Shown: piece after piece, positions 8,909-17,004 of the stretch | Numbering within the stretch: position 1 is the first letter of the stretch | Layout of the letters: each line of letters opens with the position of its first letter | From: Candidatus Kuenenia stuttgartensis | GTDB lineage: Bacteria; Planctomycetota; Planctomycetia; Pirellulales; UBA1268 | Length of the DNA stretch: 36,496 bases | Direction: 5' to 3' | Assembly (NCBI GenBank): GCA_945891385.1 | Contig: CAMDDJ010000031.1 | Location: forward strand, 1 to 36,496 | Program-made: the position numbers and the translations under genes | The notes under the pieces: model-generated | Databases searched by the model: none | What the model was told of the DNA's origin: nothing | What the model saw: the letters and a program-made list of their open reading frames with translations, nothing else

Positions 8909-10155
8909 GGCGCCCGCTCCTTTCTCGCGACGGCGCGGGCTGCGGACTGCCGGTATTTCTCGGCCATGGCTGCATCACCTCGCCGGCGGGCCACGAGCGC
9001 GAGCGCGAGGAGCGCTTCTTCGTGGTCGCCGTCGAGGTAGAGCGTTTTGTGGAAGCACCCTTCGGCGCGGTCCAGGTCGCCCGAGGACTGATGCAGCATT
9101 CCCATCAGGAAGAAGAGTTCGGGGGCAGGTGCGAGCTGCGACCGGCTCCGCTCACAGGCCTCGATGGCCTCTGCAAACCGGCCGGCATTGGCCAGCCGGC
9201 CGGCTTCGGAAAGAACGGCCTCGAGCTCGGCCGCGGCGGCCGCGGGCTTCGCACCCGCCGCACCGTCAGCCGCGAGCCGAGTCCCTGCTGACGGGTCGAT
9301 CGGTTTCCGTGGAGGCTCCTTCCGCGAGGGAAGTTCGCGAGCCCGCACCGGTGCCGGTGGCGCATGCACGCCCCGCCGCAGCGCGAACACCGACGCGGTC
9401 CCGGCCGGAATCCAATCGCCCTTCATGATCGGTGGCTCGGCCGCACCGAGCAGCAACAAGCCTTCGGGCAGGAGCAACCGTTCGATATGCCGCTCGACCA
9501 GCCGACGAGCATCGTCGGTGAGGTAGATGAGAAGGTTGCGACAGAAGATCACGTCGTAGGGGCCTCGGCTGAGGGTGAACCCAGGATCGAGGACGTTGGC
9601 CCATTCGAAACGGACCGAGTCGCGAACCCTGGCCGTGAGCACCGAGTGTTCCCGGTCAGCCGTGAAGAAGCGGTCGCGGAACCTGAGGTCGGCGTTGCGG
9701 AAGGCGTTGGCGGAGTACCGGCCGGCCGCCGCCCGGGCCAGAGCCCGGCGGCTGACGTCGACCGCATCGATCACGAAGCGGTCCGGCGTCAACCCGGCGT
9801 CGAGCAACGCCATGGCGACGGAATACGGCTCCTCCCCTGCCGCTGCCGGAGCGCAGAGGATGCGAACCGGGGGCCGGCCGGGGAGCATCGCCCGGGTGAC
9901 GGCGAAATCGGCCACGAAGTCGAAGACTTGCCGGTCGCGGAAAAACCAGCTTTCGGCGACCACCACTTCCTCGACGAGGAGATCCCGCTGGGAGGTGTCG
10001 ATCCGTACCCTATCTGCGAAGGCGGCCAGATCGCGGATCCCCGTCGCCTGCATCCGCTCCCGCACCGCCCGCTCGATCGCGGCGGGGCCAACCGTGCTCA
10101 CGTCGAGTCCGATCCAGTCGCGGAGCACCGCTTCGATCGCGGCCATGCCGTTCAT
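8905..10155 (-). CDS. CheR-type receptor methyltransferase with C-terminal TPRs, WspC-like
   Basis: SAM-dependent methyltransferase that would methylate glutamates on the operon's receptor, 416 residues. The N-terminal helical domain is followed by the conserved ESWFFRD motif (about 70), a SAM-binding loop (CAPAAAGEEPYS, where the usual form is close to CSTGEEPYS), and YDVIFCRNLLIYL. The final hundred residues (about 310-416) form TPR-like helices (GRFAEAIEACERS, FFLMGMLHQSSGDLDRAEGCFHKTL). This fusion is typical of WspC and separates it from single-domain chemotaxis CheR. The start overlaps the stop of the upstream cheW-like gene in an ATGA (10152-10155), and its own stop overlaps the wspD-like start. 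The methylation system is complete because CheB is encoded at the operon end. Confidence 0.94.
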   Translation of the reverse strand: MNGMAAIEAVLRDWIGLDVSTVGPAAIERAVRERMQATGIRDLAAFADRVRIDTSQRDLLVEEVVVAESWFFRDRQVFDFVADFAVTRAMLPGRPPVRILCAPAAAGEEPYSVAMALLDAGLTPDRFVIDAVDVSRRALARAAAGRYSANAFRNADLRFRDRFFTADREHSVLTARVRDSVRFEWANVLDPGFTLSRGPYDVIFCRNLLIYLTDDARRLVERHIERLLLPEGLLLLGAAEPPIMKGDWIPAGTASVFALRRGVHAPPAPVRARELPSRKEPPRKPIDPSAGTRLAADGAAGAKPAAAAAELEAVLSEAGRLANAGRFAEAIEACERSRSQLAPAPELFFLMGMLHQSSGDLDRAEGCFHKTLYLDGDHEEALLALALVARRRGDAAMAEKYRQSAARAVARKERAP

Positions 10156-10667
10156 GATCGGCCCTCCGTGGGGCGGACGACGCTCGGGACGCTCGGAAAG
10201 AGTCCCGCGAGCAGGTCGTCGGGGAGGAGTCTGCGGATGTCGATCACCTGAACGGTCTCCCCGCCGAGCCGCAAGAGCGGACCCAGGTAGGGTGCCGAGG
10301 CAAGCTGCAACGGGGGACTCCCGACCGCGGCTTTGTCGGCACCACGGATTCCGATCACGTTCTCCGCGACCAAGCCGAGTCGCACTGCCGCGTCGGCGAG
10401 CCGTTCGGGCGGCCGGAACTCGACGACGATCACCCGGGTGCTGAGCCGCTGGCGGGGGGGGCCGGCGGCCATCCGCCGACTGAGGTCGACCAGGGGCACG
10501 AGATCTCCCCGGTAGGTGAACATGCCGAGCACGTAGTCGGGCACCTGGGGAAGCGGCCGGGCCGGCACGAGTGGGAGCACCTCCGTGACCAGCCGCGCTT
10601 CGATGGCGCAGGGCTCTCCGGCAATACTGAAGGTCAGAAGTTGCATGCGGGTTTGCCGGGCCGACAT
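10152..10667 (-). CDS. CheW-domain coupling protein, WspB-like
   Basis: Single-domain adaptor of 171 residues, near the normal CheW length. The fold is recognisable from MQLLTFSIAGEPCAIEARLVTEVL, then YVLGMFTYRGDLVPLVDLSRRM and a late VQVIDIRRLLP. Its position directly after the receptor gene matches wspB. The start at 10667 has a GGAGG-like sequence almost touching the ATG; a second in-frame ATG at 10646 would remove seven residues but has no visible ribosome-binding site. The gap to the receptor stop is 21 bases, and the stop overlaps the cheR-like start by four bases. Confidence 0.92.
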   Translation of the reverse strand: MSARQTRMQLLTFSIAGEPCAIEARLVTEVLPLVPARPLPQVPDYVLGMFTYRGDLVPLVDLSRRMAAGPPRQRLSTRVIVVEFRPPERLADAAVRLGLVAENVIGIRGADKAAVGSPPLQLASAPYLGPLLRLGGETVQVIDIRRLLPDDLLAGLFPSVPSVVRPTEGRS

Positions 10668-10688
10668 CCCTCCGCGGGGGCCGCGGCG

Positions 10689-12719
10689 TCAGATGGTGAA
10701 CCGCGACACCTCCTCCTTGAGGTCGCCGACCGCTTCTCGGAGGTGGACGGTTGCGGAATTGAAGTCGTCCAACGCGCCAGCGGTGCGCGAAGCTCCGTCG
10801 GCGAGGCGGACCATCGCCTCACGGATCTGGTCGGCGCCTTGCGATTGGGCCCGCATACCTTCGGTCACCTGGCCGAATCGGCCGGAGATGCCGTGAACTG
10901 CCTCGATGATACCGCCGAGTTTGCCCGCGACTGCACCGATTTCGTGGACACCGGCGCGGACCTGTTCCGAGAACTTGTCCATCTCCATCACGCCGGCCGA
11001 GACGGCGTACTGCATTTCCTTGACCATCCGCTCGATGTCGAGCGAGGCCACGGCGGTCTGATCGGCGAGTCGGCGAATCTCGCGAGCCACGACCAGGAAA
11101 CCGAGCCCGTATTCACCGGCTTTTTCGGCCTCGATGGCGGCGTTGATCGACAGCAGGTTCGTCTGGTCGGCCACCTTGGTGATCGTGGTGACCGCGAGGT
11201 TGATGTTCGCGGCGCGCTCGCTGATCGTGGCCAGCTTCGCTCCGAATGACGAGGTGCTTTCGGCCAGCCCCCGCATCGTGCCGTCCATGCCCTCCAGGTC
11301 GGCTCGGCCTTCCGTGGCCATCGTGCCGGTGCGGCCGGCCATGTCGTTGACCTCGGTCATGGTCCGCACGAGTTCCTGGCTGGTGACCGAGATCTGCTTG
11401 ACGGCGGCCACGGCCTGGCTGGTCGACGCGCCGTAGTCGGCCATCACCTGGTGCTGCTCGCTTGCCGTCGCCTGGATCGCCGTGGCGGTCCCCATCAACG
11501 CCACCGACGAGTGCTGAATGCGGCCGATCAGGCCCCGCAGATCGCTGGTCATCGTTTGGATGGCGGCCAGGAGCGCACCGGTTTCGTCGTCATTCGTCAC
11601 GTCGACGGCGGCCCGGAGGTCGCCCCCGGCCACCTGCCGGGCGACGGCCATGGCCGTTCGGATCGGCCCGGAAATGGTTCGGGCGACGACGAGCGCGGCG
11701 AGGGTGACGCCCACAATCGTCGCCAGCGAGAGGCCGATGATCGCCGACCGCTGAAACCGGACGAGCCGGTAGGCTTCGGCGGCATCCTGTTTCACCGCCA
11801 GTCCCCAGCGGAAACTCGGAAGGTAACTCCAGGCCGCCACCACCTCCTGCCCCCGATAGTCCCGCAGGGTGCCGTACCCTCGGGTGCCACTGGCGGCTTG
11901 TTGGATGCCGGAGGCCTGGTCGGTTCCCAGGGGAATCCTCAGCCGAAACGCAGCGTCCGAGACATGCCGGAGCGGTGTGGTCACCAAGACCGAATCGCCT
12001 ACGAGTTGCCCGGCCACCACCTCGCCCGTTTCGCCCAGCCCACTGAAGTCGGAGAGGACCTTCCAGACCCGCTCCGGACCGAGGCCCAGGGCGAGCACAC
12101 CAGTGAGCCGACCCTCGTCGAACACCGGGCAGGTGACGAAGGCCATGGGCTGCCCGGCCGGTCCATAGTGCTGAAAGCCGCCGAGGTCAGACTGGAGCAG
12201 CGTTTTGGCTCGGTCAAAGCCAACCGCCAGTTCGGAGGTCGCCAGGCCACCGCTGCCCACCATGGTGCCCGGCGGGATCGCGTCGTCGAGCGAGAACAGG
12301 ATCCTCCCCGAGGTGTCGATCAGGAGCAGTTGCTCGTAGCCAAAGGAGCTGGCGGCATAGGTCAGATAGGGCGTGACGGCCGCCGCGGCCGCGTTGAGCC
12401 GTGCCCGGGGGTCGTCCTCCGCCTCGGCGGCCCGGGAGAGATCTCGCACGGCCCGCACGAGCGTCGGTCCGCGGGCCAGGGCCGCTCCGTCTCGCACTCG
12501 TTCGCCGGCATAAGCCTCGAGCTCTCCGGCCTTGCCGGCGGCGGTCTGCACGAGGGTGTCCCGCACCGACTTTTCCAGAGCGGACGAGGCGATTCGCGCG
12601 GTGATGGCGGTCAGGAGCGCGCAGGGAATCAGGGCGATGACGAGGAACCAGAACAGGAGCCGGCCGGCGATCGAGCGACGCATGCTCGTCCCGTGGTCGG
12701 CCTTCGGATCGGGGGTCAT
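10689..12719 (-). CDS. Methyl-accepting receptor, WspA-like, with periplasmic Cache-like domain
   Basis: Transmembrane receptor of 676 residues. It has TM1 at about 19-42, a periplasmic sensor region (43-325) whose strands look like a double Cache fold, TM2 at about 326-347, a HAMP domain (348-400) and a cytoplasmic signalling coiled coil. The hairpin tip is at about 517-545 ([20 protein letters not shown]). The following segment, with [20 protein letters not shown], then IERMVKEMQ and [16 protein letters not shown], is very close to Pseudomonas WspA as I remember it and is the main reason for the Wsp assignment. Its ATG overlaps the stop of the upstream binding-protein gene (ATGA, 12716-12719); an upstream in-frame ATG at 12764 is less likely. 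The coupling suggests that receptor and binding protein are made together and may form one sensor. Confidence 0.94.
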   Translation of the reverse strand: MTPDPKADHGTSMRRSIAGRLLFWFLVIALIPCALLTAITARIASSALEKSVRDTLVQTAAGKAGELEAYAGERVRDGAALARGPTLVRAVRDLSRAAEAEDDPRARLNAAAAAVTPYLTYAASSFGYEQLLLIDTSGRILFSLDDAIPPGTMVGSGGLATSELAVGFDRAKTLLQSDLGGFQHYGPAGQPMAFVTCPVFDEGRLTGVLALGLGPERVWKVLSDFSGLGETGEVVAGQLVGDSVLVTTPLRHVSDAAFRLRIPLGTDQASGIQQAASGTRGYGTLRDYRGQEVVAAWSYLPSFRWGLAVKQDAAEAYRLVRFQRSAIIGLSLATIVGVTLAALVVARTISGPIRTAMAVARQVAGGDLRAAVDVTNDDETGALLAAIQTMTSDLRGLIGRIQHSSVALMGTATAIQATASEQHQVMADYGASTSQAVAAVKQISVTSQELVRTMTEVNDMAGRTGTMATEGRADLEGMDGTMRGLAESTSSFGAKLATISERAANINLAVTTITKVADQTNLLSINAAIEAEKAGEYGLGFLVVAREIRRLADQTAVASLDIERMVKEMQYAVSAGVMEMDKFSEQVRAGVHEIGAVAGKLGGIIEAVHGISGRFGQVTEGMRAQSQGADQIREAMVRLADGASRTAGALDDFNSATVHLREAVGDLKEEVSRFTI

Positions 12720-14107
12720 GGCCGCGCCTCCCGTACCGTCGGTGCCACGGTGGGATTGGCCCAACTGCCGCCCCAGCCACGGTAGAGATCGGCAACGAAC
12801 TGCTCCCAGTCCGCTCGGGAGCGGGAAATCGGGTAGGGCATAGGGCGGACGGCCGTCCGGCTGCTCCAGACCACGTCAACCTGCCCGTCGGCCCTGATCC
12901 GACCGATGAACACGGGTCGCCAGGTGTGCTGGGTCTCTGGATCGACGGCGATGATCCCTTCGGGCGCATCGAGGCTCTGATGGCGCAAGGCCGCCCGCAC
13001 CTGCCGCACGTCGGCGGTTTCCGCCTCCCGCACCGCCTGAGCCCAGAGCTGGACACTGTTGTAAGCCGCTACCACGACGTCGGATGTGGGTCGGTCCTCG
13101 CCGTAGCGGCGTTTGAAGGCGGCGATGAACGTCCTGTTTTCCGCCCGGTCGAGGCTCTGGAAGTAATTCCAGGCGGCGTAGTGCCCGGCCATCTCCGCGG
13201 CGGCCGAGCCGCGGAGTTCGTTCTCGCCGATGGCGAAGGTCACGATCGGTGTTGTGGTGGGGTCGAGCCCCGCGGCCCGAACGGCGCGGGCGAAGGGAAT
13301 CGCGGAGTCACCGGTGACACTGCTCAGAATCACGTCGGGACGGGCAGCTGCGATCGCCTGGGCCACCGCCTCGGTGTCGGTCGATCCGAAGGGCACATAC
13401 TCCTCTCCTGCCAGTTCTGCTCCAAGGCCCGTGAGGTGATCCTTGACGATGGCATTGACGCAGTGAGGCCAGATGTAGTCGGAGCCGACGAGGAAGAATC
13501 GCCTGGCTCCGAGGGTGTCATGGCACCACTGGACCGCAGGAGTGATCTGCTGATTCGGGGCGGCCCCGGTGTAGATGATGTTCGGCGATTGCTCGAGCCC
13601 CTCGTAGGCCATCGGATAGAGGAGCAGGTGGTCGTTCGCTTCGACGACCGGCAGCACGCCCTTGCGGCAGGCGCTCGTCCAGCAGCCGACGATCACGTCG
13701 GCCTTTTGATCCTGGATCAGCCATTCGGCCTGCCGAGCGAACGTCGGCCAATCAGATCCGCCGTCTGCGATCACCCAGCGGACTGGCCGGCCGAGCAGGC
13801 CGCCGGTGCGGTTGATTTCCTCGAGCGCCAGCACCTCCGCGTCGATCATCGAGCGTTCGCTGACCGCCATCGGTCCTGTCTGGGAATGGAGAATCCCAAC
13901 CACGATCGGCTGGCGGTCGGCCAGGTGCCGAGCCAGGAAGGGCCAGGCGAATCCTCCGATCACCGCCACGGCCGCGAGTGGCAGCCACCAAGCCAGGCTC
14001 CGCTGCCGGAGCGGTTCGGGCGCCGGGGCGGCGGTCGACAGGGTGTCCGGGACGTGCATAGCCGGGCGGGGGAACGAGGGGATGGGGCGCCGAGACTGAT
14101 CGGGCAT
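12716..14107 (-). CDS. Membrane-anchored UrtA-like periplasmic binding protein, first gene of the Wsp-like operon
   Basis: 463 residues: a Pro-rich cytoplasmic tail (1-36), one transmembrane helix (38-58) and a periplasmic type I binding-protein domain (about 66-430). The domain matches the urea/short-chain amide group (UrtA, AmiC/FmdD-like). Landmarks are [73 protein letters not shown] and AIGENELRG followed by GHYAAWNYF. There is no lipobox cysteine and no clear signal-peptidase site, so it is probably anchored by the helix. No permease or ATPase gene is nearby, which argues for sensing rather than transport. The start could also be ATG 14125 or 14059; 14107 keeps the helix and the Pro-rich tail. 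The ligand is unknown; urea or a small amide is inference from the family. Confidence 0.88.
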   Translation of the reverse strand: MPDQSRRPIPSFPRPAMHVPDTLSTAAPAPEPLRQRSLAWWLPLAAVAVIGGFAWPFLARHLADRQPIVVGILHSQTGPMAVSERSMIDAEVLALEEINRTGGLLGRPVRWVIADGGSDWPTFARQAEWLIQDQKADVIVGCWTSACRKGVLPVVEANDHLLLYPMAYEGLEQSPNIIYTGAAPNQQITPAVQWCHDTLGARRFFLVGSDYIWPHCVNAIVKDHLTGLGAELAGEEYVPFGSTDTEAVAQAIAAARPDVILSSVTGDSAIPFARAVRAAGLDPTTTPIVTFAIGENELRGSAAAEMAGHYAAWNYFQSLDRAENRTFIAAFKRRYGEDRPTSDVVVAAYNSVQLWAQAVREAETADVRQVRAALRHQSLDAPEGIIAVDPETQHTWRPVFIGRIRADGQVDVVWSSRTAVRPMPYPISRSRADWEQFVADLYRGWGGSWANPTVAPTVREARP

Positions 14108-14425
14108 CCTGCAATCTTTGTCCATCTTTCCCGACCAGGCGACGTTCGAAGCAGGAAAAAACCGCTTCGAAACGCAAAAACGGCAGACTTTGACCAGTCC
14201 CAGCCTCCCGGCCGGTACATCCGATACGATTGCCACCACGGAAAAGGTCGCTGCCCGTTTGGAATTCCGGCATGTCCGGTGGTGGTAAGCGGCTCGTGGA
14301 ATCGCTATTCTCATGGTTGCCGCGGTCGCGGACAGCCTGCGCACGGAGCGGGTCGCTGGCGAGCGTTCGCACGTATGATTCGAGACTGGCGTGTTGGAAG
14401 CACGTCGCCGAGGGAGAGCCTGCCC
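14108..14425. other. Divergent intergenic region between the Wsp-like operon and the sigma-54 activator gene
   Basis: This 318-base spacer separates two genes read outwards, so it must hold both promoters. It is less GC-rich than its surroundings near the operon side (runs of A at 14156-14161 and 14176-14180). I see a strong inverted repeat at 14145-14171, listed separately. I searched by eye for a sigma-54 promoter (GG-N10-GC type) in both directions and found no convincing one. The activator has a GGGAGAG ribosome-binding site eight bases before its ATG. Confidence 0.6.
14145..14171. promoter_or_regulatory. Perfect inverted repeat upstream of the Wsp-like operon, possible operator
   Basis: The arms TTCGAAGC (14145-14152) and GCTTCGAA (14164-14171) are exact reverse complements, separated by 11 bases with a six-A run. 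An inner GG/CC pair could extend the stem by two. It lies 38 bases upstream of the operon's first start codon. A dimeric regulator site or an RNA hairpin in the leader are both possible. A terminator is less likely because no U-run follows the second arm on either strand. Confidence 0.5.
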
Positions 14426-15553
14426 ATGACCCCGACTTCAGAGCAGACCGTGCAGGGAAGCAGCGTGAATCCGGCTGTCGATCGGATCGTCGGCATCTCG
14501 GCCTGGGCCGATCAGGTGCGGCGGTCGATCGAGTTGGTCGCCGCACACCAGTCGAGTGTGCTGATCATGGGGCCGAGCGGCACGGGCAAGGAGTTGATCG
14601 CGCGGGCGATCCATTCCTGCAGCATGCGGTCGAAGAAGGCCTTCATCCCGGTCGATTGTGCCGTCACCACTGGCACGCTTTTCGCCAGCCACATGTTCGG
14701 CCACGTCAAGGGTTCATTCACCGGTGCCACGTCATCGACGCTCGGCTGCTTTCGAGCTGCCGACGCGGGAACGATCTTCCTCGACGAGATCGGGGAGATG
14801 GAGTTGGAACTCCAGGCAAAATTGCTGCGGGTGTTGCAGCAACGGGTCGTCGTTCCGGTGGGAAGCCACGAGGAGGTAGCTGTCGATGTTCGTGTGCTGG
14901 CGGCCACGAACCGTGATCTCGCCATCGAGGTCAACGAGGGGCGTTTCCGGGAAGACCTCTTTTATCGGCTCAACGTGGTTGCCATTCGCACGATTCCGCT
15001 GCGGGAGCGGCCGGAAGATGTGCCCATTCTGGCCAGGCGGTATCTGGCGGAACTGGCAGCCCGACACGGCATGCCGATGTGCGACCTGGCCCCCGAAGCG
15101 GTCGAGGTGCTGCAACAGTACCCCTGGCCTGGGAACGTCCGCGAACTCGAGAACGTTCTCGAGCGGGCGGTCATGTTCTCGTCGGGCGACCGCATCGATT
15201 CCGAGTCGTTGACCGGATTGATCGCGGGTGCGCAGGGCTCAGGCCCGTCCGCCGGCGCCGCCGCCAGCCTCGGTCAGATGGCGATGGCCGCCAGCCGCGG
15301 GGTCGTGGCTCCCACGTCCATGCCGGGTGTCTTTCGGGTGGAGCCGAAAATCGCCCCCGCCGCCCCGCCGGCAGACGAGACGTCGCTCGATTCCGATTCC
15401 TGGCCGACCCTGGCCGACGTCGAGAGGATGCACCTCGAGAAGACGCTCGCGGCCACCATGCACAATAAGTCGCTCGCAGCCAAGATGCTCGGCATCGACC
15501 GCTCGGTTCTCCGGCGGAAGCTCCAGCGGTACGGTCTCGACGACGAGACCTGA
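14426..15553 (+). CDS. Sigma-54-dependent transcription activator (AAA+ plus Fis-type HTH), no receiver domain
   Basis: A 375-residue enhancer-binding protein that would use ATP to open RNA polymerase-sigma-54 promoters. It has an AAA+ domain (about 20-260) with Walker A GPSGTGKE (49-56), sigma-54 contact loop GSFTGA (96-101, Ser in place of the usual Ala), Walker B GTIFLDEIG (115-123), GRFREDLFYRLN (arginine finger region) and PWPGNVREL (233-241). A flexible Ala/Pro-rich linker (270-325) leads to a C-terminal Fis-type helix-turn-helix (about 328-370). The N-terminus has only about 20 residues before the AAA+ domain, so there is no receiver or ligand-binding domain. Regulation must come from partners, expression level or the linker. 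It is divergent from the Wsp-like operon and could control it; this is inference. Confidence 0.93.
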   Translation: MTPTSEQTVQGSSVNPAVDRIVGISAWADQVRRSIELVAAHQSSVLIMGPSGTGKELIARAIHSCSMRSKKAFIPVDCAVTTGTLFASHMFGHVKGSFTGATSSTLGCFRAADAGTIFLDEIGEMELELQAKLLRVLQQRVVVPVGSHEEVAVDVRVLAATNRDLAIEVNEGRFREDLFYRLNVVAIRTIPLRERPEDVPILARRYLAELAARHGMPMCDLAPEAVEVLQQYPWPGNVRELENVLERAVMFSSGDRIDSESLTGLIAGAQGSGPSAGAAASLGQMAMAASRGVVAPTSMPGVFRVEPKIAPAAPPADETSLDSDSWPTLADVERMHLEKTLAATMHNKSLAAKMLGIDRSVLRRKLQRYGLDDET

Positions 15554-15590
15554 CGGCGACTGCAAGGGTGGTCGCTTCGTTCGGCTCGAT

Positions 15591-16439
15591 TCAGCCCGCC
15601 TTCGAGCGAATCGTATCCGTCTCTTCCTCCGGCACTCGGAGCCGGAGCGTCGGGGTTGGTGGAGCTCGGCGTTCCTGAGAGAAGCCTCGGGTTCCGCTTC
15701 CCAGGAATCCGCGGAGGTGACCGACGGCCTCGCCGGTGAATTCGAGGCCGAGAACCTCCAGAACCTCGCGCCAGGGGAGGCCCCGCCGGTAGACAGCTCG
15801 ATAAGCGGCCTTCAGTTCAGCGATGTCATCCGCCGAGTGACCGCTTCGCCGAAGTCCCACGATGTTGAGACCGACCACGCAGCTCGTCTGCCCGTCGAGA
15901 AGCATGTACGGCGGCACGTCCTGCACGACCCGCGCGTGTCCCCCGACCATGGCCAGACGTCCGATCCGGCAAAACTGGTGTACGGCGACGGCCCCTGAAA
16001 CGAAGGCACGATCTTCGACCGTGACATGCCCGCCCAGCAGCGCGGCGTTGGCGAAGATGCAGTTGTTGCCCACAACGACATCATGGCCGAAGTGCGCTCC
16101 GGCCATCACGTAATTGTGATTTCCCACTACCGTGACGGCGTCGGGCTTCATCGCCCGGTGAATCGTGACGTGTTCCCGAAACACGTTGTGATCACCAATC
16201 ACAACCCGGCCGATGTCCACCGGGCGGGCAACGTGCTGAGGGGCCCCTCCGATCACCACGTGTTCGCTGAATTCATTGTGACATCCGGCCGTCACTCCAG
16301 ATTTGATCACCGCGCCGGACGCGACTCTGCAGAAGTCACCGAGTTCCGCCCCGGCCTCAATCGTGGCGAAGGGGCCAACGGAGACCCCGACCCCGAGGCG
16401 GGCCCCAGGATTCACCACAGCCAGCGGATGGATGCTCAC
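15591..16439 (-). CDS. lpxA: Acyl-ACP--UDP-N-acetylglucosamine O-acyltransferase
   Basis: First enzyme of lipid A synthesis: transfers a hydroxyacyl chain from acyl carrier protein to the 3-OH of UDP-GlcNAc in the cytoplasm. The 282-residue product has hexapeptide repeats of a left-handed beta-helix from residue 3 to about 190 and a C-terminal helical region. The catalytic region AHFGHD (H116, H119) corresponds to AHIAHD of E. coli LpxA (catalytic H125). The FANAALLGGHV, AVHQFCRIG and VQDVPPYML stretches also match. The last 35 residues are Pro/Arg-rich and extend beyond the E. coli protein (262 residues). The start is GTG at 16439 with AAAGGA just upstream. Other lpx or fabZ genes are not adjacent. 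The gene converges on the sigma-54 activator gene with 37 bases between stops. Confidence 0.93.
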   Translation of the reverse strand: MSIHPLAVVNPGARLGVGVSVGPFATIEAGAELGDFCRVASGAVIKSGVTAGCHNEFSEHVVIGGAPQHVARPVDIGRVVIGDHNVFREHVTIHRAMKPDAVTVVGNHNYVMAGAHFGHDVVVGNNCIFANAALLGGHVTVEDRAFVSGAVAVHQFCRIGRLAMVGGHARVVQDVPPYMLLDGQTSCVVGLNIVGLRRSGHSADDIAELKAAYRAVYRRGLPWREVLEVLGLEFTGEAVGHLRGFLGSGTRGFSQERRAPPTPTLRLRVPEEETDTIRSKAG

Positions 16440-16679
16440 GGGGGTCCTTTCAGCATGATCGGGCGGGACGGAGAATCGATGCTGGCTGGGTTATCGGCTC
16501 GGACGGAGCCCGGATTCAATGGCAGTTTCAGGGGACGTGGCGATCTTGCCCCGCCCCTCCCGGTCCTCCAAGACACGTCGCCTGCCAGATTGCCGCTCCC
16601 CTCCCCGCTCAACGCCCCTATACTCTCTGGCTTACCCGGCACGCGGCCGGAGATTCGTTTGCGTGAGGAATGTGCTTCT

Positions 16680-16988
16680 ATGACTCGTGAAGAACGGTAT
16701 GCTGCCGCGGAAAAACTCAAGGACGATGGGGACCTAGCCGGTGCTGTCCTGGCGCTCGAGGCTGTGATCGTCGACGAGCCGGATTACGCACTTGCCCATT
16801 CGGCCCTTGGCGCCTGGTGCACCCGGCTCGAGCGGCACGAAGAGGCCGTTCGTCACGCCCGCCGAGCCTGCGAACTTGAACCGAAGGACCCCTTCAGCTA
16901 CACGGCCCTATCGGTGGCCTGCATGCGGGCGGGTCTCATCGCCGAGGCGGAAGATGCTCTGGCCCGCTCGCGGATGCTCCAGGGCTGA
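16680..16988 (+). CDS. Small TPR protein
   Basis: A 102-residue soluble protein of unknown role, made almost wholly of TPR-like helix pairs: DDGDLAGAVLALEAVIVDEPDYALAHSALG (about 15-44), then ERHEEAVRHARRACELEPKD with FSYTALSVACMRAG (about 50-85), and a final helix. No signal peptide. It probably binds a protein partner. ATG 16680 is chosen because the TPR pattern begins there and GAGGA lies about ten bases upstream; a TATACT sequence at 16619-16624 might be a -10 element. The open frame extends far upstream, but that part overlaps lpxA on the other strand and has no TPR character. It is convergent with the giant TPR gene that follows. Confidence 0.8.
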   Translation: MTREERYAAAEKLKDDGDLAGAVLALEAVIVDEPDYALAHSALGAWCTRLERHEEAVRHARRACELEPKDPFSYTALSVACMRAGLIAEAEDALARSRMLQG

Positions 16989-17004
16989 CAGGCGGGCGAC
17001 GGAA

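Noticed and set aside
4776..12719. Reading the cluster as a flagellar chemotaxis operon
   Set aside because: CheR carries TPRs, the kinase carries a receiver, there are two CheW types, one with a Cys motif, and no cheY or flagellar genes are present; this is the Wsp layout.
14108..14425. A sigma-54 promoter in the divergent spacer
   Set aside because: Candidate GG and GC dinucleotides do not have the required spacing in any site I checked by eye.
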